Positions 31,996 to 40,130 of a DNA stretch of 64,000 nt are shown here, in pieces. The position numbers were made by a program, and so were the translations under genes. The notes under the pieces are model-generated. The model was given only the letters and a program-made list of their open reading frames with translations, did no database searches and was not told the DNA's origin. This DNA comes from Muribaculaceae bacterium (lineage in GTDB: Bacteria > Bacteroidota > Bacteroidia > Bacteroidales > Muribaculaceae), in the NCBI GenBank assembly GCA_017557625.1, contig JAFYYG010000050.1, positions 62,001 through 126,000 on the forward strand, read 5' to 3'. The first letter of the stretch is position 1. Every line of letters begins with the position of its first letter.

Positions 31996-34095
31996 TCAAT
32001 TGTTATACTGCTGGAACACTTTGATAATATCGCATTTGGTCATGTAGTCGGCATTGGGGGTGCCGTTGGTGTTGGCAAACTCGAGCAGTATTTCCATTGC
32101 ACGGATGTGTGGATATTTCTCGTTGTCAAATGAATAAGTGTACTTTTTGGCATCCCAATCATAGTCGTATTTAACACAATATCCGTAGTTCTCGGCAGTG
32201 ATGAACGTTTGGGCGAAGTAGCATCTCTGCTTGAAGTCCATGTTCTCGGAGTCGTGTCCGGCGGCCATGAGCAGTCGACGTGCTGTGCCGATGAAGTCGT
32301 ACTCGCTGCGCAGTTTCTCGGAATATTCACCATTCTGGTAGTGCGCTAGATACCAGCAGTCACCCTTGTGGCTTGCCTGATAGAGCATGTTAGCCTTTTT
32401 ATATAGCAGCTGATTTCGTTCTTCTCCGCTGCTGTTGGCGATCTGGTTGTCGAGCGCCACCATGTCGCGGCAGTATTGCAGTTTGGCGTTTGATGTCACA
32501 GGCGTGTTCTCTTCGTTCAGGAAGCTCAGGAACTGGCGTTTCATCCATATCACCTCATTGTAATCTTTGTGAGCCATGTAGTAGCTGATGCCTTGCTCTG
32601 AGATGTAGCTCAGCGGCACTTGCTCAAGGTAGTTGATTGCAGCCTGGAATTCGCCTTCGCGCACGAGTTTGGTGCCCATCATGTCGTTGAACTTGGTGTT
32701 GTCGATGCTGCAATAAGATGCCACCCAGCGTTCGAAGGCGTTGCTGGTGCCGTTGTCGAGGTAGTATTTGAAACCCTCATAGTCGCTTGAGCTGAGGGTG
32801 TCGAGCTGGCAGCTGTACTCTGAGGAATATTCGCTATTGTTTGCCGCCATGCCTAGCAGCGCTGTTGCCTGGTTGGGCATACCCCACTGGTAGTATTTAG
32901 GAACTAGAGCGTCGTAGGTGACGCGTTCAAACACGTCTTGGTAGTGAGCGTCGGCAGGCACATGGTTGCTGTCATATCCAGCCTTTTGCTCCAGCCATTT
33001 ATACTCTCCAAGCATATAGTCGAAGTAGTCGTCGGTAGGCTTCGCGCTTTTGATGCTGGCGAGCATTAGGCATGCGCGGGCGTTGTCCTTCATGCGCTGT
33101 GTGCCGTCTAGGGTCTGAGCGTTGGTAAGCTGCTTGATGGCCTCATCCTGGTTTCCTGCCATGTAGTTGACAAATCCGCGTGCCGCCTCCCACATTGCCG
33201 GCGATTTGGTCTTTTTCTCGTCGAGAACCTTACCGGCAAAAACGATGAAATCGTTCATTTCGTTTTCATAGATGCCTGTCGCCTCCACATATCGCATATA
33301 TTCTGGGTCGCTGCCGTTGTCAAGGGTCTCCTGGGTGTTGTTCACAAAGTCCTGAACGAGGAAGATGAGGGTGGGGGAGTTTGGGTTGGCGGCATATTCC
33401 TCTTTAATGCCCTTGAGGTTGCGTTTCTTGCGCATGCAGTATTTGATGCTAGTCATGTCGCCCAGTTCGGCATAAATCTCGCAGGCCTTGTCCTTCTTGC
33501 CGGTGTTGTAGAGCGCGCCGGCATAGATGTCTTTCATCCAGCGCTTATACACGTTGTCTTTGAGTTTGCTGGCTGTTTTTTCCCAGTAGCTGATGTTGGC
33601 CTGATGGTTCTCGGCAGTCATGTTGCAGCGCATCACCAGCAGGGCATACTGGCTCTTGTATTTTGTGCCTTTATAGGCTTGTGCCTGCTTGAGCACCTGC
33701 TGAATAGTCGCTTTGCGTTGCGCCAATTGTTCTTTGGTGGGATAGTTCCACTCGCAGTCGTCGCTGCCGTCGTTGTTGAGATACTTCACGAGCAGTCGCA
33801 GGTAGTTGAGCGTCTCGGTGTCGCCGCGCTTGCGGGCTGTCTTGAGAATCAGATTGTCGCTTTTGTCAAACTCCTCGGGCTTGACCATGTCGAGCATCTC
33901 GCAGGAGTATTCCGCCGATTCATCGCCACCGGTGTAATCAACCCAATACTGCTTTGTCTCTTGTGAGAACGGGTTTTTCATCAAGTCACGGTTAAACACG
34001 CTGAACATGTAGTAGTTAGGTCTTACCCAACCGCCACATGCCCACGCTTGCAGTGTGGCTACCGCAAGCAGGCTAAGGATTAAAGATTTTTTCAT
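31996..34095 (-). CDS. Large exported helical protein, function unknown
   Basis: I do not recognise this 699-residue exported protein. It starts at the ATG at 34095 (MKKSLILSLLAVATLQAWACGG), since an upstream GTG two codons earlier adds nothing; the signal peptide ends around residue 19 and may be lipidated at Cys20. The body is helical with TPR/Sel1-like spacing: ALYNTGKKDKACEIYAELGD, then MAGNQDEAIKQLTNAQ, and FQAAINYLEQVPLSYIS. It contains many Tyr and Trp in the middle. It overlaps by 23 bases the end of the upstream lipoprotein gene, so they are coexpressed, perhaps as partners at the cell surface. Confidence 0.72.
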   Translation of the reverse strand: MKKSLILSLLAVATLQAWACGGWVRPNYYMFSVFNRDLMKNPFSQETKQYWVDYTGGDESAEYSCEMLDMVKPEEFDKSDNLILKTARKRGDTETLNYLRLLVKYLNNDGSDDCEWNYPTKEQLAQRKATIQQVLKQAQAYKGTKYKSQYALLVMRCNMTAENHQANISYWEKTASKLKDNVYKRWMKDIYAGALYNTGKKDKACEIYAELGDMTSIKYCMRKKRNLKGIKEEYAANPNSPTLIFLVQDFVNNTQETLDNGSDPEYMRYVEATGIYENEMNDFIVFAGKVLDEKKTKSPAMWEAARGFVNYMAGNQDEAIKQLTNAQTLDGTQRMKDNARACLMLASIKSAKPTDDYFDYMLGEYKWLEQKAGYDSNHVPADAHYQDVFERVTYDALVPKYYQWGMPNQATALLGMAANNSEYSSEYSCQLDTLSSSDYEGFKYYLDNGTSNAFERWVASYCSIDNTKFNDMMGTKLVREGEFQAAINYLEQVPLSYISEQGISYYMAHKDYNEVIWMKRQFLSFLNEENTPVTSNAKLQYCRDMVALDNQIANSSGEERNQLLYKKANMLYQASHKGDCWYLAHYQNGEYSEKLRSEYDFIGTARRLLMAAGHDSENMDFKQRCYFAQTFITAENYGYCVKYDYDWDAKKYTYSFDNEKYPHIRAMEILLEFANTNGTPNADYMTKCDIIKVFQQYNN

Positions 34096-35104
34096 AATCA
34101 CTTGGTGAGTAATTGTTTATACTGCTATTATTTAAATGGTAAATTATCACTTGGTCGTTGATGCCAGGTCGCTCGTGACTCAGGGCATCATGCACTTGGA
34201 CTAATGTGGTGGCATCAGGTTTAACCACCATCACCGTGTCGCCAGCATTTAAATAGGTGTAGGTGCTGTTGCTGCTCAGGTAATTGGGCAGGTCGATGCT
34301 GCTGATGACCACATATTTGCCGTTGCCAGCAGGCTGGTAGAGCGTGGTGTCGCTCAGGTCTTCGCTGTATAGGATGTCGCGGAACTTGTCGCCAGTGTAG
34401 AGCAGCTGCCACCCGAAGTTGGGGTAGGCGGCGCACAGCGGCAGGCTGTATTTGGCAAGATATTTGAGATAGGGCTCCACGTCGCGCTTGTCGAGGATGG
34501 GGTTGCGCTGCTTACTGTTTTTGAGGTCGCCGGTGTTGTACATCATGAGTACGCCGTAGTCAACGGGCGGGGCCTTCATGGCAAGCTGGTGAAGCCTGAT
34601 GGTTGCGCTCAGCTTCATGCCTTTAGCGGCAAGCAACTGCCGCACCTGTTCAAGGAACTTGAAGTAGGCGTCTTGTGTCTTCACGGTCCAGTCGCAGTCG
34701 ATTTGTATCTCTTGCACCCCTTTTATGTCGTTGGTCTCGTTCATCTGCAACACTCTGTCAACTAGCAGCGGGGCTATGGTGTCGATGCCTTGATTGACGC
34801 AGTTGTTAACGATAAATATAGTAGGAATCACCTCAATGCCTGCAGGCACCGAATCTTTGAATGTGATGGTTGCATTAGGCCTTAGAACACCTTTTTCGTT
34901 AACTACCACATCAAAATATCGCACATACATCTTCCCCACCTTATGGTCGGCAAGGAATTTGCGCTCCACCTCGTCAAGACTGAACGTGGTGCGCCAGTAA
35001 TAGACCGATGGCTTGGGGTTGTCGATAGCCTTCCTTTCGGGCTTGCACCCAACCGCCGCCAGCAAGGTGGCAATTAAAAAAATGTATGAGATGAGGTTTT
35101 TCAT
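34073..35104 (-). CDS. Lipoprotein with TIM-barrel-like fold
   Basis: This 343-residue envelope lipoprotein has a signal peptide ending LLAAVGCKPE, so Cys20 is probably lipidated. The mature part starts with SVYYWRTTFSLDEVERKFL and has strand-like segments spaced like a beta/alpha barrel: KMYVRYFDVV, IEVIPTIFIVN, GVQEIQIDCDWT (acidic residues at a strand end), LSATIRLHQL, YGVLMMYNTG and LPLCAAYPNFGW. This pattern resembles GH18-like or related glycoside hydrolase folds, but no family signature is certain. Its ATG overlaps the stop of a PIN-domain remnant upstream, and its 3' end overlaps the 699-residue protein's start by 23 bases. The two full-length proteins may form a surface complex. Confidence 0.7.
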   Translation of the reverse strand: MKNLISYIFLIATLLAAVGCKPERKAIDNPKPSVYYWRTTFSLDEVERKFLADHKVGKMYVRYFDVVVNEKGVLRPNATITFKDSVPAGIEVIPTIFIVNNCVNQGIDTIAPLLVDRVLQMNETNDIKGVQEIQIDCDWTVKTQDAYFKFLEQVRQLLAAKGMKLSATIRLHQLAMKAPPVDYGVLMMYNTGDLKNSKQRNPILDKRDVEPYLKYLAKYSLPLCAAYPNFGWQLLYTGDKFRDILYSEDLSDTTLYQPAGNGKYVVISSIDLPNYLSSNSTYTYLNAGDTVMVVKPDATTLVQVHDALSHERPGINDQVIIYHLNNSSINNYSPSDYEKIFNP

Positions 35105-35217
35105 TTATTGGTCAACTGATTATAAAAGTCGATTAAATTAATGATATCAACTTTTGGAAAGTCGATGTTTTTCAACACGTTAAAGTGTTTGTCGTTGGTG
35201 ACAATATATTTTGCCCC
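35101..35217 (-). pseudogene. C-terminal remnant of a PIN-domain toxin-like gene
   Basis: In the minus frame ending at 35101 there are 38 codons reading AKYIVTNDKHFNVLKN and then FPKVDIINLIDFYNQL, the C-terminal part of PIN-family (VapC-like) nucleases: the VTNDKHF piece carries the conserved Asp of the PIN active site. An in-frame TAG precedes it, and no start or N-terminal half is found upstream. Its TGA overlaps the ATG of the following lipoprotein gene (ATGA). Confidence 0.7.
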
Positions 35218-35408
35218 CTAGCGCTCTCACACGATTTCTCTCGATTGGCAAAGTTACATACAATTATCTAAACAACAAAAAGAAAAACATGATTTTTGTG
35301 AATATACCTGATTTGAGATTAACATGCCTGTCAATGCTCCTATAAAAGTCATTATTCAAAAAAATCATTTCATAAGCGCTCAAGATTGTAAATATGGAAT
35401 ATTATGAC

Positions 35409-35416
35409 TACCTTTG
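35409..35416 (+). promoter_or_regulatory. Bacteroidota -7 promoter box for engB
   Basis: TACCTTTG, 16 bases before the engB ATG. The remaining bases of the 35218-35408 gap are AT-rich without other features. Confidence 0.75.
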
Positions 35417-35432
35417 TAAAAAATTATAGATT

Positions 35433-36035
35433 ATGGTAATAAAGACAGCAAAATTTGAGGTTAGCAACAGTGACCACACCAAATGCCCGGTGGGTAATAA
35501 GCCGGAATACGCATTCATAGGCAGGTCAAACGTTGGCAAGTCGTCGCTCATTAATATGCTCACCAACCATAAGGGGATGGCGAAGACATCCTCTACACCT
35601 GGCAAGACGTTGCTCATCAACCACTTCCTGATTAACGACGAGTGGTATATCGTTGACCTGCCTGGCTATGGCTATGCAAAACGAAGCAAAGATAGCCGCG
35701 AACAGCTTAAAAAAATCATTGAGGACTATGTGCTTGAGCGTGAGCAGATGACCAACCTCTTTGTGCTCATCGACAGCCGCCTCAAGCCTCAAAAGATTGA
35801 TTTGGAATTCATGGAGTGGCTTGGCGAGAACGGTGTGCCGTTCAGCATAGTGTTTACGAAGCTCGACAAGCTCGGCAAAGTGGCTGGTGTGCAGGCTGTT
35901 GCCGCCTACAAGCGTCACCTGCTGCACACTTGGGAAGAACTGCCACCGGTGTTCATGACATCGAGCGAGGACGGTCGCGGTCGTGAGGAGATACTTAATT
36001 ATATTGAGGAAATCAACCAATCATTAGAGCAATGA
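35433..36035 (+). CDS. engB: Ribosome biogenesis GTPase EngB (YihA/YsxC)
   Basis: This essential GTPase assists maturation of the 50S ribosomal subunit. The 200-residue protein has the full family motif set: G1 [15 protein letters not shown]2 [15 protein letters not shown]3 [13 protein letters not shown]4 TKLDKLGK and G5-like [10 protein letters not shown]. The N-terminal FIGRSN and C-terminal helix are typical. It sits behind its own promoter with a leader of only a few bases. The last 4 bases overlap the ATG of a sialidase-like exported protein (ATGA), an odd partner for a ribosome assembly factor. Confidence 0.96.
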   Translation: MVIKTAKFEVSNSDHTKCPVGNKPEYAFIGRSNVGKSSLINMLTNHKGMAKTSSTPGKTLLINHFLINDEWYIVDLPGYGYAKRSKDSREQLKKIIEDYVLEREQMTNLFVLIDSRLKPQKIDLEFMEWLGENGVPFSIVFTKLDKLGKVAGVQAVAAYKRHLLHTWEELPPVFMTSSEDGRGREEILNYIEEINQSLEQ

Positions 36036-37186
36036 GACGGATAGTTGCTATAACAGCGGCATTTCTTGCTATAGTTTTGGCAGCCAGTGCCAAACCTTCC
36101 ACAAGTGGCATAAAGAAAGTGAAAGACGTGGTGGTTTATTGCGACTCGATGTATTATTCGGCATTCCCCTCAGTAGTGAAACTCGATGACGGCCGGCTGA
36201 TGGTGGCTTTCCGCCGTGCACCTAACCGCCAGATGATGGGCGCAAACCGCTATCGCCACATTGACCCCTGCAGCCAGTTGGTGTCGGTGACCTCGAGCGA
36301 CGGCGGCGACACTTGGACAACAGAGCCGCAGTTGATGTTTGCTCATCCCTTCGGCGGTTCGCAAGACCCATGCATGATAAAGCTGCACAACGGAGACATC
36401 TTGTGCACCAGCTACTTGTGGGTTCAGCTTGGCGAGGGTCTGCTCGAAGAATATAAGGGCAGAGTAGTTGGTGACGACAACTCCTCTTTTGCCGGCGGCT
36501 TCCTTATCCGCTCCACCGACGAAGGCAAGACGTGGCATGGCCCCCTCAACCCTGGCTCGCCGTTGCCTGTGGAGAACCGCCTCACCGTTCTCGGCAAGAT
36601 GCCGCTCTATAACCGCGGCGCACTGTGCCAGGCACAAGACGGCACCATCTACTGGGCTGTGGCGTGCGACAATCCACAGGGCGGTTTTTCGGTGTATCTT
36701 GTTGAGTCGAAGGACAATGGCAGCACTTGGCAATACCGCTCTACAATTGCCGATGACCCCAAAATCAGCTTCAATGAGACCTCAATAATCCAAACCCCAA
36801 AAGGCGACCTCGTGGCATTTATGCGCAGTTTCGACTTTGACGACCACGCCTGCATAGCTCGCTCTACCGATGGTGGCAAATCGTTCACTTGGAACGACAT
36901 GGGTTTTCAGGGACATCCGCTAAATGCCCTAAAGTTGCCTGACGGACGCAGGCTGCTCACTTACGGTTTCCGCCATGAGCCTTACGGCATCAGGGCGCGC
37001 ATCATGGACTCGGAGTGCCAATCTTGGAGCGACGAGATAGTGCTGCGCGACGATGGCGGCAGCACCGACCTGGGTTACTCATGGCCTGTGCTCATCGATG
37101 ACCATCATGCACTGGTTGTCTATTACTTCAACTACGAGGGCATCAAGGGCACTCGTTGCATTGAGGGAACGATTGTTAGTTTTTAA
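36032..37186 (+). CDS. Exported sialidase-like BNR/Asp-box protein
   Basis: This exported protein of 384 residues has a six-bladed beta-propeller of the sialidase superfamily. A signal peptide covers about residues 1-22 ([15 protein letters not shown]). Four Asp-box motifs are visible: [30 protein letters not shown] and [10 protein letters not shown]. The start [14 protein letters not shown] has the Arg-containing motif in a form unlike the classic FRIP of true sialidases, so sialic acid cleavage is uncertain. Related proteins include unsaturated glucuronyl and other exo-glycosidases. It is translationally coupled to engB. The 3' side ends in tandem repeats. Confidence 0.85.
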   Translation: MRRIVAITAAFLAIVLAASAKPSTSGIKKVKDVVVYCDSMYYSAFPSVVKLDDGRLMVAFRRAPNRQMMGANRYRHIDPCSQLVSVTSSDGGDTWTTEPQLMFAHPFGGSQDPCMIKLHNGDILCTSYLWVQLGEGLLEEYKGRVVGDDNSSFAGGFLIRSTDEGKTWHGPLNPGSPLPVENRLTVLGKMPLYNRGALCQAQDGTIYWAVACDNPQGGFSVYLVESKDNGSTWQYRSTIADDPKISFNETSIIQTPKGDLVAFMRSFDFDDHACIARSTDGGKSFTWNDMGFQGHPLNALKLPDGRRLLTYGFRHEPYGIRARIMDSECQSWSDEIVLRDDGGSTDLGYSWPVLIDDHHALVVYYFNYEGIKGTRCIEGTIVSF

Positions 37187-37189
37187 ATT

Positions 37190-37313
37190 TAAAGGAGAAA
37201 GGACAAAGGAGAAAGGACAAAGGATAAAGTAGTAAGGATAAAGTACTAAGGACAAAGTACTAAGGACAAAGTACTAAGGACAAAGTACTAAGGACAAAGG
37301 ATAAAGTACTTCA
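37190..37313 (+). repeat. 14-nt tandem repeat array (AAGGACAAAGTACT)
   Basis: The array starts as AAAGGAGAAAGGACAAAGG-type words and settles into about four exact copies of AAGGACAAAGTACT. It ends directly before the promoter box at 37315. A related array lies downstream of the next gene. Confidence 0.85.
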
Positions 37314-37314
37314 T

Positions 37315-37322
37315 TATTTTTG
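37315..37322 (+). promoter_or_regulatory. Bacteroidota -7 promoter box, almost at the start codon
   Basis: TATTTTTG ends 5 bases before the ATG at 37328. The -33 position would fall inside the 14-nt repeat array. Confidence 0.65.
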
Positions 37323-37327
37323 CAATT

Positions 37328-38119
37328 ATGGACAAAAAGACAAGCAAGCAACGTGTGGTAATGCTTGGGTCGGGCAATGTGGCAACGAATTTTGCCTTAG
37401 CGCTCAAAGACAAGCATGAGATAGTGCAGATTTACAGTCGCAGTCTTGGCAATGCCCAAATGCTTGCCGAGAAAGTGGGATGCGAAGCAGTTGATGACCT
37501 GAAAATGGTGGTCGGAGATGCCCATGTTTACATCGTCGCCGTCAACGACGACGCTATAGCAAGCATTATTGACAACACGCCTTGCAACAACGCCTTGTGG
37601 CTTCACACTTCGGGGTCAACGCCCATTGAGGTGTTTGAGGGCAAGCGCAGCAACTATGGCGTGTGCTGGCCTGTGCAGTCGCTAAGCAAGAGCAATATCG
37701 TAAAAATGGACAACGTGCATATCTTTATTGAGGGAAATACCGACATGGCAACGCGCGAACTAGAGAAATTTGCCTCGGTCATGTCACAAAATGTCCATAA
37801 AGCATCAAGTCACGACCGACTATTGCTGCACATTGCTTCGGTATTCGCGTGCAACTTCGCCAACCACATGTTCACGCTGTCGAGTGAGGTGCTTGACGAG
37901 GCGGGAATACCGTTCGATGCTATGCTGCCACTCATCAAGACCACTGTTGAGAAACTTGACCATCTAACACCCCAAGAGTCACAGACAGGCCCCGCTGCCC
38001 GTGGCGACATCAAAATAATAGAAAAGCACTTGGCAACCCTCAAAGGCGACAAGCGCAAAATCTATAAATTGCTCTCAGAGAGCATAATGCAAAGCAAAGG
38101 AGTAAGGACAAAGGAGTAA
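37328..38119 (+). CDS. Rossmann-fold and DUF2520 domain protein
   Basis: This 263-residue NAD(P)-binding protein has an N-terminal Rossmann domain (VVMLGSGNVATNFALALKD, residues 9-27, with the GxGxxA nucleotide loop) and a C-terminal DUF2520 helical domain from about 135 (LHIASVFACNFANHMFTL, then PLIKTTVEKLDHLTPQES and QTGPAARGD). The arrangement is that of ProC- and F420-dependent oxidoreductase relatives; the reaction is unknown. The last codons (SKGVRTKE and the stop) are made from the start of the downstream 14-nt repeat. The start is leaderless or nearly so. The gene is bracketed by two related tandem arrays. Confidence 0.9.
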   Translation: MDKKTSKQRVVMLGSGNVATNFALALKDKHEIVQIYSRSLGNAQMLAEKVGCEAVDDLKMVVGDAHVYIVAVNDDAIASIIDNTPCNNALWLHTSGSTPIEVFEGKRSNYGVCWPVQSLSKSNIVKMDNVHIFIEGNTDMATRELEKFASVMSQNVHKASSHDRLLLHIASVFACNFANHMFTLSSEVLDEAGIPFDAMLPLIKTTVEKLDHLTPQESQTGPAARGDIKIIEKHLATLKGDKRKIYKLLSESIMQSKGVRTKE

Positions 38120-38200
38120 GGACAAAGGAGTAAGGACAAAGGAGTAAGGACAAAGGAGTAAGGACAAAGGACAAAGGACAAAGGACAAAGGAATAAGAAC
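38094..38200 (+). repeat. 14-nt tandem repeat array (AGTAAGGACAAAGG)
   Basis: About four copies of AGTAAGGACAAAGG, followed by GGACAAA words. The first copies lie inside the coding end of the DUF2520 gene and provide its TAA. Confidence 0.85.
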
Positions 38201-38209
38201 CAAGGACTA

Positions 38210-38587
38210 CTACTTATTTTGACTGCTAATTGTTTTGGTTATTGACAATAATATGGCTATTATCTCAGAGCAGTCTTTCTTTATTGAGTCATATTGATCA
38301 TCTGTGATATAATCACCTTTATATAACAGATTTAACCAATACAATGTTTCATTGGCCTCTTTCAAAGCTATCGAGATGTTGTGTTTAAAATCAGACTTGC
38401 TTTCAGAAAAATCTGCCTCCGCAATATTTGCTCCAATAGAAGTTCCACTTCGCAACACCTGTCTTCTTAAGACATCAACATCTTTATTCTTTAGAAATTT
38501 ATACAGTTTTATAATGCGCTCTGCAAAAAGTATCGATTTTACACTCTTGACATTATATTTCTCTTCATCCAGATCATAACCTAACAT
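38210..38587 (-). CDS. Four-helix-bundle protein (23S rRNA intervening-sequence protein family)
   Basis: This 125-residue second member of the S23/IVP family is divergent from the one at 20243-20626. Family marks are FAERIIKLYKFL, VLRRQVLRSGTSIGANIAEADFSES in two parts, FKHNISIALKEANETLYW and LLYKGDYI. Its surface is basic, as for a nucleic-acid-binding protein. It is not in rRNA. It sits between repeat words: AAAGGACAAAGG on the left and, inverted, TTTGTACTTTGTACT on the right (38590-38630). No partner gene such as a reverse transcriptase is present. Confidence 0.92.
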   Translation of the reverse strand: MLGYDLDEEKYNVKSVKSILFAERIIKLYKFLKNKDVDVLRRQVLRSGTSIGANIAEADFSESKSDFKHNISIALKEANETLYWLNLLYKGDYITDDQYDSIKKDCSEIIAILLSITKTISSQNK

Positions 38588-38589
38588 CG

Positions 38590-38628
38590 ATAGTTCTTTG
38601 TACTTTGTACTTGATTCTTTATACTTTA
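38590..38628. repeat. Simple-word repeat, right flank of second four-helix-bundle gene
   Basis: TTCTTTGTACTTTGTACTTG followed by TTTATACTTTACTT. This is the inverse of the AAGTACAAAG-type words in the arrays at 37190-37313 and 38094-38200. Confidence 0.6.
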
Positions 38629-38629
38629 C

Positions 38630-39415
38630 TTAGAACTTCAACTTGTAATTGATACCCAAGATATGTGAATCTCGGTCGTTGAAGTTGTCGTCTTCCATTA
38701 TGTCCTGAAAACGATAATACACTTCAAAGGAATTATGCTTGCCAGCCGATAACTCACAGCCGGCAGTGTATCGCATTTTCTCGACACCCTTGCCGTGATA
38801 CATCTCTACTGAGACAAACGGCTCAAGCCATAATCCTTTCTTGTCGTAGGTTACCATTACACGCGAACGCCTCACATTCTTGCCCTTGCCTTTCTTGGGA
38901 AGGAACTCATCATCTTCCCAGTCATAGGTAACATCGGCAACCTCGGGGCGGTAGGTATATTGCCATCGCTCACGGAGAGAGAACCTTACATTCTGGTATT
39001 TGTAGCTTGCTGTTGCCGACACATAAAAGCGGTGTTTAGTGCCCCAATATCCTCGACTTTCTCTGTATTTATCCACATCCCATGTGGCACACGAGTGGTC
39101 GCGCATAAATTTGTAACCAGCATCAAGCTTAAGCCATTTGAGCACTTTGAACTCGGCATCCACTCCCAGAGTCCATCGTGCCGGCTCGCCCCATGAGCTG
39201 CCGTCGATGTTGTCTTTGAGACGGTATTCAAAATCGGCGCCAACGCTCCATTTCTTGTTGATTTTCTTCTCGATGCCTGCAGACATCCACAGCCCGAAAT
39301 CGTTGCCTGGCTTTCCAGCAAACTCTTCTCCAGTAGGCTCCCATTCAGCCTTGGCAGGTATCGACAGTGCTATTGCCACAAGAACGGCGACAAGAGATTT
39401 TATAATATTTCTCAT
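38630..39415 (-). CDS. DUF2490 family outer-membrane protein
   Basis: This 261-residue exported protein of the DUF2490 family has a signal peptide at about 1-23 (ending PAKA). The rest is a run of amphipathic beta strands of about 10 residues with aromatic girdle residues (KWSVGADFEYRLKD, WTLGVDAEFKVLKWLKLDAGY, HRFYVSATASYKYQNVRFSLRERWQY) ending in ILGINYKLKF, with the C-terminal Phe typical of outer-membrane barrels. A barrel of 10-12 strands is likely. Its ATG overlaps the stop of the DUF4956 gene by 4 bases. A partnership with the polyphosphate-polymerase-like protein is suggested by gene order only. Confidence 0.88.
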   Translation of the reverse strand: MRNIIKSLVAVLVAIALSIPAKAEWEPTGEEFAGKPGNDFGLWMSAGIEKKINKKWSVGADFEYRLKDNIDGSSWGEPARWTLGVDAEFKVLKWLKLDAGYKFMRDHSCATWDVDKYRESRGYWGTKHRFYVSATASYKYQNVRFSLRERWQYTYRPEVADVTYDWEDDEFLPKKGKGKNVRRSRVMVTYDKKGLWLEPFVSVEMYHGKGVEKMRYTAGCELSAGKHNSFEVYYRFQDIMEDDNFNDRDSHILGINYKLKF

Positions 39416-40095
39416 TTCAATTCATCTTTTGGTATTTTTGTCATTTTATCAACGCTGTTGCTGCCCTTGTCGGTGCTGCGGTAATGCACTCTGAGCACTG
39501 TCATGTCGCGAAGCATATCGATAGCTCCCACCTCTACCTTTGTGATATCAAGGCCAGTGCGCTTTTCCAAGTCGGAGACAAGTTGATCGCGCTTGTCGGG
39601 AGTAATAAGTTCTATCTTGTCATACTGAATAAGCTTCACCGCCTCGGTCTTGAGGCGCCACTCGCATATCACGATAGCTACTATCACAATCAGGTTGGTG
39701 GCAACCAGCTCCTCAAGCCTCATAGTCGATGCCAGTGCGTTGACCACCGCGAGCGAGATGATGATGAACAAGTAGGTCATCTCTCGTACAGGCATGGTGT
39801 CGGTGCGGTAACGCATAATGCTGAAAATGCCAAACAAGCCTATGCCAAGTCCTACTCCCGAGGCCTTACCCTTCATGTCCTCGAGGATGAAAACCATAAA
39901 GAACACAAGGAAGAAGATCGCGACACTTACAAGCATGAATGTGAAGTAGAAATCACGACGCTTGCTCTTTCGGTAATAGAGCTGATCAACGATTATCCAG
40001 TTTACAAGAATGCAGATAGAAAACCTTATCAGCATTTTCAAGAAGGGCGTCAGCCCCATTATGTATTCATGAAATTCTTGAGGTAATAATTGCAT
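39412..40095 (-). CDS. DUF4956 family membrane protein
   Basis: This 227-residue inner-membrane protein of the DUF4956 family has four hydrophobic segments in the first 150 residues: about 15-36 (FLKMLIRFSICILVNWIIVD), 50-70 (YFTFMLVSVAIFFLVFFMVF), 78-95 (ASGVGLGIGLFGIFSIMR) and 108-150 (LFIIISLAVVNALA, then LIVIVAIVICEW). The last 70 residues are a cytoplasmic domain (DLEKRTGLDITKVEVGAIDM). The gene is kept beside a VTC-domain polymerase in many bacteria, and it is directly downstream of one here (35 bases). It overlaps the DUF2490 gene by 4 bases. Confidence 0.92.
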   Translation of the reverse strand: MQLLPQEFHEYIMGLTPFLKMLIRFSICILVNWIIVDQLYYRKSKRRDFYFTFMLVSVAIFFLVFFMVFILEDMKGKASGVGLGIGLFGIFSIMRYRTDTMPVREMTYLFIIISLAVVNALASTMRLEELVATNLIVIVAIVICEWRLKTEAVKLIQYDKIELITPDKRDQLVSDLEKRTGLDITKVEVGAIDMLRDMTVLRVHYRSTDKGSNSVDKMTKIPKDELK

Positions 40096-40130
40096 AATTT
40101 TATGTATCTAAGTTAATGTTATTTGGTTAA

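Noticed and set aside
31996-35104. Polysaccharide utilisation locus
   Set aside because: No SusC/SusD pair, no regulator and no clear glycoside hydrolase are present near these envelope genes.
36032-37186. Confident sialidase call
   Set aside because: Asp-boxes are present, but the classic FRIP arginine motif is not, so only a sialidase-like fold is claimed.
37190-38200. Possible CRISPR array from 14-nt repeats
   Set aside because: Units are directly tandem with no spacers and there are no cas genes.
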